Origin: Anaerolineae bacterium
GTDB taxonomy: Bacteria; Chloroflexota; Anaerolineae; B4-G1
Assembly: GCA_030620125.1 (NCBI GenBank)
Contig: JAUXFI010000003.1
Coordinates: forward strand, 1-24,772
Reading direction: 5' to 3'
Length of the DNA stretch: 24,772 bases
Below are positions 15,352-22,848 of this stretch, piece after piece; the stretch's first letter is position 1, and each line of letters starts with the position of its first letter. The notes beneath the pieces were generated by a model that searched no databases, was not told where the DNA came from, and saw nothing but the letters and a program-made list of their open reading frames with translations. A program made the position numbers and the translations under genes.

Positions 15352-17520
15352 ATGAATCCAATCAATCCTCCCGCCCTCCCAGTTGAGCTTGTGACCGGCG
15401 CGTTGCGCGTCAGCGGTGGCACGCGCCTGGAAAGTGCCGATCCCTCTGCTGCGGCTTTGCTTCCTCCGTCACGGGCGGCTCGTGGACGGGAAGGCGAACG
15501 TCTTTTCATCCTGCTGGATCTGACCAGTCCGGCTTCGCCGCATCTTTGCCGGGAACTGCGCGAGGTGGTGGCACAGACGTACTGGTCTACCGCTGGCAGC
15601 ATCACTGCTGGGCTGCGCCAGGCGGCGGCTGCCGCCAATCGCCATCTATTCCAGACGAATCTACACGCCGGCCCCTCCGAACGGTGCTACGGCGGTCTCA
15701 CCTGCGCCGTGCTGCACCAGGATGACCTGTTCTTCCTCCAGGTTGGCCCCACATGGGCTTGCATCCTCCACGAGGAGCGCCTGGAAAGGTTTCCCCGAGG
15801 CGAGGAGCCGCCCTCCCTGGGGATGGGTCCGTTGGCGGACGTGCGCCTCTACCATACTTTCGTCGCCACAGGGGACACGCTGCTATTGGCCTCGCCCACC
15901 TTGAGGCGGCAAACTGACAGCAGGGCCATCGTCCGTGTGTTGCGCCGCGCCGAGGTGCAGGAGGTGCTGGAAGGGTTGGAGCAAGCGGGCGCAGGGGCCG
16001 ACTTTGGCGCACTGGTCGCGCGCTGGTCTCCGCCAGAGGAGGCGCTGGCAGCGACTGAGGCCGAGGCTCCGCAACCACCACGCCGCCCCAGGCGCAGGCC
16101 GCCTGAGTCCAGGCCGGGGTCTCGCGCGGCGTGGATGAGTCAGGTTCTCGAACGCCTGAAGCCAGCCCGCAAACCAGGGCCAAGCCTGGGCGAACGGATC
16201 AAGAGAAGCATCCGTTCCATAGAGCGTGGATTTGCCGCCGCTGGCGTCTGGCTGTTCGGTGCGGTGAGTACATTGTTCCGGCGCATGCTCCCCGGCCCTG
16301 AGCGGGAGGCCCGTCGCCGGGCACGCCCGCCGCGCCCGGTTCCCAAGGAGAACCGCACCGTGATGATGGCTGTGGCTATCGGTATCCCGGTTGTACTGGC
16401 CATCATCGTGCTGGTGGCCTACCTGCAGTTCGGGGCGGAGGCGCGCTTCCAGAGTTTCATCAGCCGGGCGGAGGGAGAAGTGGCATTGGCTCAAGCCGCC
16501 GGGGAGGTTTCAGAGGAAGCGCGGCTTCATTGGGAGGCTGCGCTGGCGCACGCCAATTCCGCCGCCGCCTTGCAGCCGGATGCCCTGACCGTCGTTGCGC
16601 TGCAGGACCAGGCTCGAGACGCCCTTGATCTCTTCAACGGCATCGTCCGCCTGAATCCCATCCAACTGTGGGACTTTGGAGGAGGCACCGTCCCCCGACA
16701 ACTGGTCATCCACGGGCAGATGATCTTTGTTCTCGATCCCGGGGGGGGATGGGTGGCCCAACTGACCCTGAACACGGCCGGCGATGGCGTGGTCGAGGAA
16801 GAAGATGACACGCCTACCCTCGTTCGTAGCAGGCAACAGATCGGGGAGGAGAGGGTAGGCGGCCTGGTGGATTTCGTATGGGTCGGTCCGGGGGGCGAGC
16901 GGCAGACGAGCGGCCTCGTGATCCTCGAAGAGGATGGGGCGTTGACAAGTTACGATCCAGCCTGGGAGAACGAGGAGGGAGCCCCTCAGTTGATGCGCTC
17001 CCTCCTGGGCACGCCACCTGCTGGCACAGCCAGGGCCGTCGGTTCCTACGAAGGTCGCTTCTACATTCTGGACACCGCCGCTGACCAAATCTGGCGTTAC
17101 GAGCCTCGAGGCGCCGTCTATCCCGATCAGCCTGCTCATTACTTTGGCGTCTCGCCACCCCGACCGCTGGAGGATGCGCTGGATATGGCGATAGATGGCA
17201 ATATCTACATCCTTCACGCCGATGGGACAATCCTCAAGCTCCTGGGAGGCAACCCTGAGCCCTTCGACGTGCGTGGATTGCCCGGCGACATCAGCCAACC
17301 CATAGCGTTGGCCGTGGACCCAGACGGGAGTAGTGGTATAATTTACGTGGCCGATCGGGGCAACAGCCGGGTGGTCGTGTTGGAGCCTGACGGGGCCTTC
17401 CAGGCGCAACTCCACGCAGGGGGAGCCTTCGACAGGCTGGAGACGCTGGCAGTGGACGAGGCAACAAAGCGGTTGTACGTGGTCAGTGGGGGGAGGCTCT
17501 ACGTAGCACTGTTGCCTTGA
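15352..17520 (+). CDS. Degenerate PP2C-like / transmembrane / beta-propeller protein
   Basis: This 722-residue protein has a cytoplasmic N-terminal domain (about 1-230) resembling PP2C-type phosphatases (FILLDLTSP, GGLTCAVLHQDDLFFLQVGP, GDTLLLASPTL). The metal-binding Asp motifs (DG pairs) are not evident, so it is probably inactive or a binding domain. A basic Pro/Arg-rich linker (about 235-335) precedes one membrane segment (about 338-360). A helical stretch then leads to an extracellular domain (about 430-722) with NHL/propeller-like repeats, such as ALAVDPDGSSGIIYVADRGNSRVVVLEPDG. This layout suggests a transmembrane sensor or scaffold. AAGTGAG stands before the ATG. PP2C and propeller calls are by pattern. 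Confidence 0.82.
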   Translation: MNPINPPALPVELVTGALRVSGGTRLESADPSAAALLPPSRAARGREGERLFILLDLTSPASPHLCRELREVVAQTYWSTAGSITAGLRQAAAAANRHLFQTNLHAGPSERCYGGLTCAVLHQDDLFFLQVGPTWACILHEERLERFPRGEEPPSLGMGPLADVRLYHTFVATGDTLLLASPTLRRQTDSRAIVRVLRRAEVQEVLEGLEQAGAGADFGALVARWSPPEEALAATEAEAPQPPRRPRRRPPESRPGSRAAWMSQVLERLKPARKPGPSLGERIKRSIRSIERGFAAAGVWLFGAVSTLFRRMLPGPEREARRRARPPRPVPKENRTVMMAVAIGIPVVLAIIVLVAYLQFGAEARFQSFISRAEGEVALAQAAGEVSEEARLHWEAALAHANSAAALQPDALTVVALQDQARDALDLFNGIVRLNPIQLWDFGGGTVPRQLVIHGQMIFVLDPGGGWVAQLTLNTAGDGVVEEEDDTPTLVRSRQQIGEERVGGLVDFVWVGPGGERQTSGLVILEEDGALTSYDPAWENEEGAPQLMRSLLGTPPAGTARAVGSYEGRFYILDTAADQIWRYEPRGAVYPDQPAHYFGVSPPRPLEDALDMAIDGNIYILHADGTILKLLGGNPEPFDVRGLPGDISQPIALAVDPDGSSGIIYVADRGNSRVVVLEPDGAFQAQLHAGGAFDRLETLAVDEATKRLYVVSGGRLYVALLP

Positions 17521-17549
17521 TTGTCTTCAAGCGTTAATCGTGTTATAAT
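17521..17549 (+). promoter_or_regulatory. Promoter for the LCP-family gene
   Basis: -35 TTGTCT (17521-17526) and a perfect -10 TATAAT (17544-17549) are separated by 17 bp. The promoter begins directly after the stop codon of the preceding gene. The predicted start near 17556 gives a leader of about 100 nt. Confidence 0.75.
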
Positions 17550-17555
17550 CCGACC

Positions 17556-17656
17556 AGAATCAAAAAAGGCTGGCGTACCGGCCTGAAAGCCGATGCCAGG
17601 CCAAACAGCAGCTGGGGCCGCTGCAAACAGGCGGTGCTTTTGCGGGGAGGGTAATC
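17556..17656 (+). promoter_or_regulatory. Structured 5' leader of the LCP-family gene
   Basis: The leader can fold into at least two hairpins. One pairs CTGGC (17570-17574) with GCCAG (17595-17599), with an inner CGGC/GCCG stem and loop CTGAAA. The second pairs GCAGC (17608-17612) with GCTGC (17620-17624). A third possible stem, GCAAA (17623-17627) with the T-rich stretch at 17637-17642, competes with the second. The ribosome binding site GGGGAGGG follows at 17644-17651. I recognise no known riboswitch class, so any regulation is inference. Confidence 0.4.
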
Positions 17657-19036
17657 GTGCGGCGCAGTTCAAAACGATCCCGCCGTTCAAACGGCGTGGT
17701 TCAACAGCTCTTCACAACAGGCCTGGTCGTACTCTTTTTGGTGGTAGCGGGTATGGCTGGGCTGTTCGTATTCGATCAGGTGCGGCAATTCATCGCCGCT
17801 TCCGACATGTTGCCTAGCTTTACCGTAAAGCATAGCGAGTCCCCCGAAGTGGTATACGAACCGGGGGAGCCTCTGCCACGCTGGAAGGATACCGAACGGA
17901 TCAACATCCTGGTGATGGGCATTGATCAGCGCGAGCACGAACAAGGCCCCTGGCGCACCGACACGATGTTGGTATTGACGATTGACCCAGTCACGATGAG
18001 CGGCGGCATGCTCTCCATCCCACGCGACCTGTGGGTGCCAATCCCTGGCTACGAGGAGGGACGCATCAACACAGCTCACTACCTGGGCGAGCTATACGAC
18101 TACCCCGGCGGCGGCACAGCGCTGGCGGTCAAGACCGTGCAGTACAACCTCGGTGTTCCTATCCACTATCACGCGCGTGTCAACTTTACTGCCTTCGAGC
18201 AACTGGTGGACATGATCGGTGGGATTGACGTTTACGTGGAGGAGGAAATCGCAGACTCTGCGTATCCCGACGAGGCATACGGTTACGACCCGCTGTACGT
18301 CTCAGCCGGCTGGCAGCACTTTGACGGCGAGATGGCGCTCAAGTACGCCCGTACCCGTCACTCCGCCGGCGGCGATTTTGACCGCGCCAAGCGTCAGCAA
18401 CAAGTACTCCTGGCAGTTTTCGAGCAGATCACGCAGCTCGATCTGCTGCCGCAGATAGCGCCCCGCTCGCCTGAACTGTGGAAGACGCTGCAAGGCGCGG
18501 TGGTGACTGATCTGAATCTGGATCAGATCATCGCATTGGCGCAACTGGCGAGCAAAGTGAAAGCTGAGGATATCCGCTATGGCGTGATAGACGAGTACTA
18601 CACCCAGTTCTGGGAAACGCCTGGCGGGCAACAGGTGCTGATCCCACTGCGCGACAGCATCCGGGAACTGCGGGATTACATCTTTACCACCAAAGCTCCC
18701 CTGCCCCAGCAGGCAAGCGACGCGGCAACGCGCCTGGCGGACGAGGCAGCGACCATTGAATTGTTGAACGGGACGCTGACGGAGGGACTGGCCGGGCTCA
18801 CAGCAGAGCGCCTTCAACAGCAGAACATGCAGATCGCGCGCACCGACAACGCCGACCGCTCCGACTATCCCGAGTCGCTGATCATCGTCTACACAGGCAA
18901 GACCTACACGGCCAACTACCTCGTCGGCATCCTCGGCCTGCCGCCGACGGCCGTGGTGCACGGGTCCGACCCCACCGCCGAGTACGACATTTCCGTCATC
19001 CTGGGAGCCGACTACGAACCGCCGGAGCAACAGTAG
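17657..19036 (+). CDS. LytR-CpsA-Psr (LCP) family protein with LytR_C domain
   Basis: This 459-residue protein has a basic cytoplasmic N-terminus, one membrane segment (about 19-40), an extracellular LCP domain (about 80-265) and a C-terminal LytR_C domain (about 365-455, TIELLNGT onward). LCP signatures are present: INILVMGID, the RTDTM motif, SIPRDLWV, GRINTAHY and the Arg-rich KYARTRHSAGGDFDRAKRQQQVL region that binds the lipid pyrophosphate. Family members transfer glycopolymers from undecaprenyl carriers to peptidoglycan or to other acceptors. The GTG start is supported by GGGGAGGG with 5 bp spacing. It is monocistronic with its own promoter and ends in a hairpin shared with a convergent gene. 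Confidence 0.93.
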   Translation: MRRSSKRSRRSNGVVQQLFTTGLVVLFLVVAGMAGLFVFDQVRQFIAASDMLPSFTVKHSESPEVVYEPGEPLPRWKDTERINILVMGIDQREHEQGPWRTDTMLVLTIDPVTMSGGMLSIPRDLWVPIPGYEEGRINTAHYLGELYDYPGGGTALAVKTVQYNLGVPIHYHARVNFTAFEQLVDMIGGIDVYVEEEIADSAYPDEAYGYDPLYVSAGWQHFDGEMALKYARTRHSAGGDFDRAKRQQQVLLAVFEQITQLDLLPQIAPRSPELWKTLQGAVVTDLNLDQIIALAQLASKVKAEDIRYGVIDEYYTQFWETPGGQQVLIPLRDSIRELRDYIFTTKAPLPQQASDAATRLADEAATIELLNGTLTEGLAGLTAERLQQQNMQIARTDNADRSDYPESLIIVYTGKTYTANYLVGILGLPPTAVVHGSDPTAEYDISVILGADYEPPEQQ

Positions 19037-19061
19037 AAGGGAATTCCCATTGACGAACTAG

Positions 19062-19090
19062 AACCCCGGTTTCTGGCAGAGACCGGGGTT
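19062..19090. terminator. Bidirectional terminator hairpin
   Basis: AACCCCGGT (19062-19070) and ACCGGGGTT (19082-19090) form a perfect 9-bp GC-rich stem with an 11-nt loop, between two convergent genes. The plus side is followed by CATCTTT, a weak T tract. The last base overlaps the stop codon (19090-19092) of the minus-strand gene. Confidence 0.75.
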
Positions 19091-20499
19091 CATCTTTGCC
19101 TGGCCGCAAGAACTATTTCCCCATACCCCAACGAACGGACGTACCGCGCGAGTTTGCGCCACGTGGCCTTGTACGAGGCGACGGCGTATTTGGAGTCGCT
19201 CACCTTGCGCTCGAACTCGTAGAGAAATGATGGTCCGCCCAAAAAGATCTGTGGCGAGAACGTATCGTGGTAGCCATAGCTGCACTCCAGCCAGCCGATG
19301 CACCAGCAGTTGCTTTCGTGTTTGCGCATCGTGCGCCTGGAAAGCCCCGTTGTCGTCAGGTGATCCATGAACTGGAACAGAAACGCGCCCGCTTGCCGGG
19401 CGAACTCGTGGGATTGCTCGTCCCAATGCCAGTCCTGGATATAGTCCTCCAACTCTTGTTCCTCCGGCTCGAGCAGGGTTGCCGGATAGCGCAAGGAGAT
19501 CTCTTGACCACCGTGAACGCCTGGTAGAGGGTACGTCACCTCGGCTGGGCGCGGCCGGCCGCGGTCTGCGCGCAGGTGCCGGACTATAAAATCCGGGATG
19601 ACGCGCAACACCGCCGCCAGCCAGGCCATCTCCGACGCGCTGGGCACACGCCACTCGCCTGGAGGAGTCGCCTTGATGACCAGGGGATAGGCCTGCTCCC
19701 CGGCTACAGGCCAGCCGTACTTTTCCATCGCGTCCAGGTCATCGAACGTCATCACCGTGGCCTCTTCGAAGACGAGGCTGAGCCACGAGATCTGCTCGAC
19801 GAGCCGCTCTGGCTCAATGCTGGAAAACACTGCGCGCAGATCGTCCGGCGATTCGTAGAGCGATAGCCCAAAAGACTCGCCGCCACTGCCCAGCACCAGT
19901 GCATAGCGCGTTCGACCATCGAGCGGATAGCGGATTTCGATGGGGGACGTATTGTCTATCCAGCGCCAGGGGGCCTGGCGGTAGGTCTCAGCCGCCACTG
20001 TGAAGAGTTCACGTACCAGGGGCTCTGTAGCGCCAGGCACGCTCAACAGGCCCGGCAGCGGTTTCTGCTCCGTCATGCGGGCCCTGATTTCCTGCAAGGC
20101 AGCATCAACCAGCGGCAACGAGGGGCTGTAGGCACAACGGACGTCTATTTCGGCCAGCCGTGGCGTCAACGCCTGGACGGTGTCGGCATCGTCCAGGACA
20201 ACGCGCGCTGGCCGGCCACGCTTGCCAAAGCCTATCAGCGGGCTCAATAGCGGGCCTAGAAGAGGGCTCCGCATCGCCTTGACCAGCACCTCCAGGACAG
20301 ATTTGGGCGTGGGGCGTTCCTCCTGGGTATAGATCCGCCGGATCAGTTGCGTCTCCTGTTCCAGCACCAATACCGTGTAAGGACGATATGGGAGCCGGTT
20401 CTTGGGCGTGACCCAGGAATGTGCGCGACGCGTTGTGCAAAGCCAGGTCGTATCGCCCTGGCGTAACCGGCGGGTTTTGTCCAGCGGGCTTTTGGCCAT
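19090..20499 (-). CDS. Unrecognised 469-residue protein
   Basis: A soluble protein with no signal peptide or membrane segment. The N-terminal part (about 25-150) looks like an alpha/beta domain with PYTVLVLEQETQLIRR and a VVLDDADTVQALTPRL motif. The middle (about 150-330) contains a second mixed domain (GRTRYALVLGSGGESFGLSLY, VMTFDDLDAM). This arrangement resembles uncharacterised DUF6930/DUF7309-type proteins, which I cite with low certainty. Near residues 370-460 the sequence FMDHLTTTGLSRRTMRKHESN recalls the SAM-like core-binding fold of tyrosine recombinases, but no catalytic integrase domain follows. The ATG at 20499 has GGAGG 6 bp upstream. It has its own promoter and no operon partner. 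Confidence 0.8.
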   Translation of the reverse strand: MAKSPLDKTRRLRQGDTTWLCTTRRAHSWVTPKNRLPYRPYTVLVLEQETQLIRRIYTQEERPTPKSVLEVLVKAMRSPLLGPLLSPLIGFGKRGRPARVVLDDADTVQALTPRLAEIDVRCAYSPSLPLVDAALQEIRARMTEQKPLPGLLSVPGATEPLVRELFTVAAETYRQAPWRWIDNTSPIEIRYPLDGRTRYALVLGSGGESFGLSLYESPDDLRAVFSSIEPERLVEQISWLSLVFEEATVMTFDDLDAMEKYGWPVAGEQAYPLVIKATPPGEWRVPSASEMAWLAAVLRVIPDFIVRHLRADRGRPRPAEVTYPLPGVHGGQEISLRYPATLLEPEEQELEDYIQDWHWDEQSHEFARQAGAFLFQFMDHLTTTGLSRRTMRKHESNCWCIGWLECSYGYHDTFSPQIFLGGPSFLYEFERKVSDSKYAVASYKATWRKLARYVRSLGYGEIVLAARQR

Positions 20500-20619
20500 T
20501 CATTGCCTCCGTTTCTTGCGCGGACGAATCGTCAACGGGGTGGGATGATCGTCAATCATTTACTTGTCGGCGATCACGATATCTGTCACAGCCAGGTAGG
20601 ATGTGGGTTGCTCAGTCCC

Positions 20620-20647
20620 ATTGTATGGCAAGTGCTGGGGATGTCAA
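20620..20647 (-). promoter_or_regulatory. Promoter for the 469-residue protein gene
   Basis: On the minus strand, a perfect -35 TTGACA (complement of 20642-20647) and -10 TACAAT (complement of 20620-20625) lie 16 bp apart. The start near 20613 gives a leader of about 113 nt. That leader contains a small palindrome, GACGAATCGTC, at 20523-20533. Confidence 0.7.
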
Positions 20648-20677
20648 GGCTATTTATCTGCCTGACGACGAGTCTGG

Positions 20678-20691
20678 GTGTCACCTGACAC
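20678..20691. promoter_or_regulatory. Palindrome GTGTCA-CC-TGACAC, possible operator
   Basis: A perfect 14-bp inverted repeat lies 9 bp upstream of the -35 box of the LysM lipoprotein gene, within the divergent gap. Its position fits an activator or repressor site. I cannot name the binding protein. Confidence 0.4.
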
Positions 20692-20700
20692 TATCTCCGC

Positions 20701-20729
20701 TTGACGCTACTGAATTGTTGTGGTACTAT
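20701..20729 (+). promoter_or_regulatory. Promoter for the LysM lipoprotein gene
   Basis: -35 TTGACG (20701-20706) and -10 TACTAT (20724-20729) are separated by 17 bp. The start near 20736 gives a leader of about 45 nt. Confidence 0.7.
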
Positions 20730-20781
20730 GTAAAGCGTACAGCAATTCGACTGGCGGGGCACATACGAAGGAGGCAGCCCA

Positions 20782-21459
20782 ATGAGTAAGACACGACGCC
20801 CTTTGTTCTTGAGCATGGTAGTCCTGTTGATCGTGCTCGGCTTGCTGACTGGCTGCTACAGGCCAGCAGCTCCAGACGTAACACAGACCCCGGCAGGCGG
20901 GGAGGAGGGCGCCCCACCGCCGGAGGAGGGGACGCCCGATCTAATGGCCACAGGCAACGCGAACGCGACGTTAGCAGCAGAGCCAACTGAAGAGAGTGAG
21001 GCTGCACCTACCGAAACGATGCTGTCGCCCGCGCCGACCTTGACCTCGACCTTGGCCCCTGAGACAGCGGCACCCACGACGGTACCTGCCACAGCGGCTC
21101 CTACTGAGCCAGCGCCGACGCCGGCTCCCACAGGCCAGTCTACGCACGTGGTGCAGCCGGGCGAGAACCTGTTTCGCATCGCTCTGCGCTATGGCACCAC
21201 AACGCAGGCAGTCGCCAGTGCTAACGGCATTGCCAACCCAGCCCTCATCTACGTGGGGCAGACGTTGATTATCCCCTCAGGCGGCCAGCCATCTCCGCCT
21301 ACAGAGGGGGCGACCACCTACGTGGTACAACCAGGCGACAACCTATTCCGCATCGCGTTGCGTTACAATATGAGTCACCTATACCTGGCGCAGCACAACG
21401 GCATTGCCAACCCAGCCAGCATCTACGCCGGTCAGGTCATACACATCCCGCCGCATTAG
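20782..21459 (+). CDS. Lipoprotein with two LysM domains
   Basis: This 225-residue exported protein has a lipoprotein signal peptide ending in LLTGC (lipid-modified C25). A long Pro/Thr/Ala/Glu-rich linker (about 26-118) is followed by two LysM domains, at about 121-165 and 179-223. Both share VVQPG(E/D)NLFRIALRY and NGIANPA..IY.GQ, so they probably arose by duplication. LysM domains bind N-acetylglucosamine polymers, so the protein likely links the membrane to peptidoglycan or another wall glycan. No enzymatic domain is present. GAAGGAGG at 20767-20774 fixes the ATG. The downstream methyltransferase starts 82 bp later. Confidence 0.93.
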   Translation: MSKTRRPLFLSMVVLLIVLGLLTGCYRPAAPDVTQTPAGGEEGAPPPEEGTPDLMATGNANATLAAEPTEESEAAPTETMLSPAPTLTSTLAPETAAPTTVPATAAPTEPAPTPAPTGQSTHVVQPGENLFRIALRYGTTTQAVASANGIANPALIYVGQTLIIPSGGQPSPPTEGATTYVVQPGDNLFRIALRYNMSHLYLAQHNGIANPASIYAGQVIHIPPH

Positions 21460-21541
21460 TCTTCACCCTGGTCTGCGTGAGGCAGGGCTCTGCAGCGTTC
21501 GCGCGGATTGAGCGCCACACCCAACACGATCCAGTTTGAGG

Positions 21542-22366
21542 ATGCTGAAAAGCCTAAAGAACGACAAGGTTAAATACGTGCGGGCGCTGCAGAGCCGGCG
21601 GCGCGTTCGCCAGCGGGAGCGGCGCTTTGTCTTCGAGGGAGTACGGCTCGTCGAGGAGACCGTCCGCGCTGGTGTCTCTCCTACTTTTGTGTTCTACGTC
21701 GAGCCAGTGGAGGCCGACGAGCGAACTACCCACTTGCTACAAACACTCCGCGAGATGAATGTCCCTTGTTATGCTGTGGACGAACCGGTAATGACTGCCT
21801 GCTCCGACACTGAAACCCCGCAGGGCATCTTGGCCGTCCTGCCCATCCCCGATCTGCCACGCCCGGAGCATCCCACCCTCACGCTCATTCTCGATCACGT
21901 ACGAGACCCTGGAAACCTGGGCACTACCCTGCGCACGTCACTCGCGGTCGGGGTGGAGCAGGTGCTGCTGACGCCTGGCACGGTGGACGGTAGCAATCCC
22001 AAAGTGGTGCGGGCGGCGATGGGGGCGCATTTGCGTCTCCCGGTAGCAATGCTCAAGTGGGAAGCTATCGCCGAAGCGGTAGCAGGCTGCGACGTGTGGC
22101 TGTCGGCGGCTGACGGCGAGACGAACTACACGGCAGCGGACTGGACGCGGCCAGTAGCACTCATCGTGGGAGGCGAGGCGACAGGGGCGGGGGAGCAAGC
22201 GCGGGCGCTCGCGCAAGGGCAAGTCTCCATTCCGATGACCCCAGGGATCGAGTCGCTGAACACGGCGGTGGCGACGGCAGTGCTCCTCTTCGAGGTGGTG
22301 CGCCAGAGATCAACCAAAGGGCACGGTCGGAAACCGGCCCCAACGATTTCTCAGATGGTCTCTTGA
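21542..22366 (+). CDS. TrmH/SpoU-family RNA 2'-O-methyltransferase
   Basis: A 274-residue SPOUT methyltransferase that methylates ribose 2'-OH in rRNA or tRNA using S-adenosylmethionine. The N-terminal substrate-binding region (about 5-105) includes RFVFEGVRLVEE and the ETPQGILAVL transition. The knotted catalytic domain has motif 1 HVRDPGNLGTTLRT (N125), motif 2 IVGGEATG (E212) and motif 3 IPMTPGIESLNTAVATAVLL near the end. The exact target is not predictable; RlmB-like and TsnR-like enzymes share this layout. The ATG at 21542 is chosen by family alignment. GAGG lies immediately before it, too close to be ideal, and a TTG at 21536 is the other candidate. Confidence 0.9.
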   Translation: MLKSLKNDKVKYVRALQSRRRVRQRERRFVFEGVRLVEETVRAGVSPTFVFYVEPVEADERTTHLLQTLREMNVPCYAVDEPVMTACSDTETPQGILAVLPIPDLPRPEHPTLTLILDHVRDPGNLGTTLRTSLAVGVEQVLLTPGTVDGSNPKVVRAAMGAHLRLPVAMLKWEAIAEAVAGCDVWLSAADGETNYTAADWTRPVALIVGGEATGAGEQARALAQGQVSIPMTPGIESLNTAVATAVLLFEVVRQRSTKGHGRKPAPTISQMVS

Positions 22367-22399
22367 TGCCTGTTGTTGGCATCCCCGTGATGATTGATA

Positions 22400-22408
22400 T
22401 GCTATACT
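22400..22408 (+). promoter_or_regulatory. Extended -10 promoter for the DRTGG operon
   Basis: TGCTATACT (22400-22408) matches the extended -10 pattern TGnTATAAT. A TTGGCA at 22376-22381 is 21 bp away, too far for an ordinary -35, although it would suit an alternative -10 TATGCT at 22398. A short inverted repeat GATGCC/GGCATC (22365-22383) sits just upstream and may end the previous transcript. Confidence 0.5.
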
Positions 22409-22455
22409 ATTAGGAGACGAGCGTAGAGAATAGAACGTCCAGCCGGAGGAGGAGA

Positions 22456-22848
22456 ATGAAGCTTCGAGAAGTAGTGGAAATCATCGAGGGCAAACCTGTT
22501 TCAGAAAACATGGACCTGGATCAAGAGATTGAGATGGGATGTGGGGCTGATCTGATGAGCGACGTCCTGGCCTTCACCCACGAAGGTACCTTACTGATGT
22601 CCGGACTTACCAATCCCCAGGTGGTGCGTACAGCAGAGATGGCTGGCATAAAAGCCATTGTTTTTGTGCGTAGCAAGATCCCTTCACCGGAGACTATCGC
22701 TCTGGCCAGGGATAAGGATATTCCGCTGCTGGCCTCCAAGTACACGATGTTTGAGACTTGTGGCCGGCTGTACAAAGCTGGGCTTCCCAGTTGCGGTCTC
22801 TTTGAACTCACCTTGCGCCGGTGGCGTGATACTTTCGAGGAAAAGTGA
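22456..22848 (+). CDS. DRTGG-domain protein
   Basis: This 130-residue soluble protein fits the DRTGG family by whole-length pattern: N-terminal MKLREVVEIIEGKPVSE, then GADLMSDVLAF, LLMSGLTNPQVVRTAEMAGIKAIVFVRSK and IPLLASKYTMFETCGRLYKAG. The biochemical role of this family is unknown. In anaerobes such genes are often found beside HATPase-domain and CBS-domain genes in hydrogenase (HydABC or NuoEF-like) clusters. The ribosome binding site GGAGGAGGAG lies just before the ATG. Its stop overlaps the next start (GTGA, 22845-22848), so the two proteins are translationally coupled and likely work together. Confidence 0.88.
   Translation: MKLREVVEIIEGKPVSENMDLDQEIEMGCGADLMSDVLAFTHEGTLLMSGLTNPQVVRTAEMAGIKAIVFVRSKIPSPETIALARDKDIPLLASKYTMFETCGRLYKAGLPSCGLFELTLRRWRDTFEEK

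Noticed and set aside
17337..17342. TATAAT-like box inside the propeller coding region
   Set aside because: It encodes part of a conserved GIIYV strand and has no suitable -35 box; the real promoter lies after the stop codon.
19062..19090. Dispersed repeat
   Set aside because: Its place between convergent stops, perfect GC stem and single occurrence in the window fit a shared terminator better.
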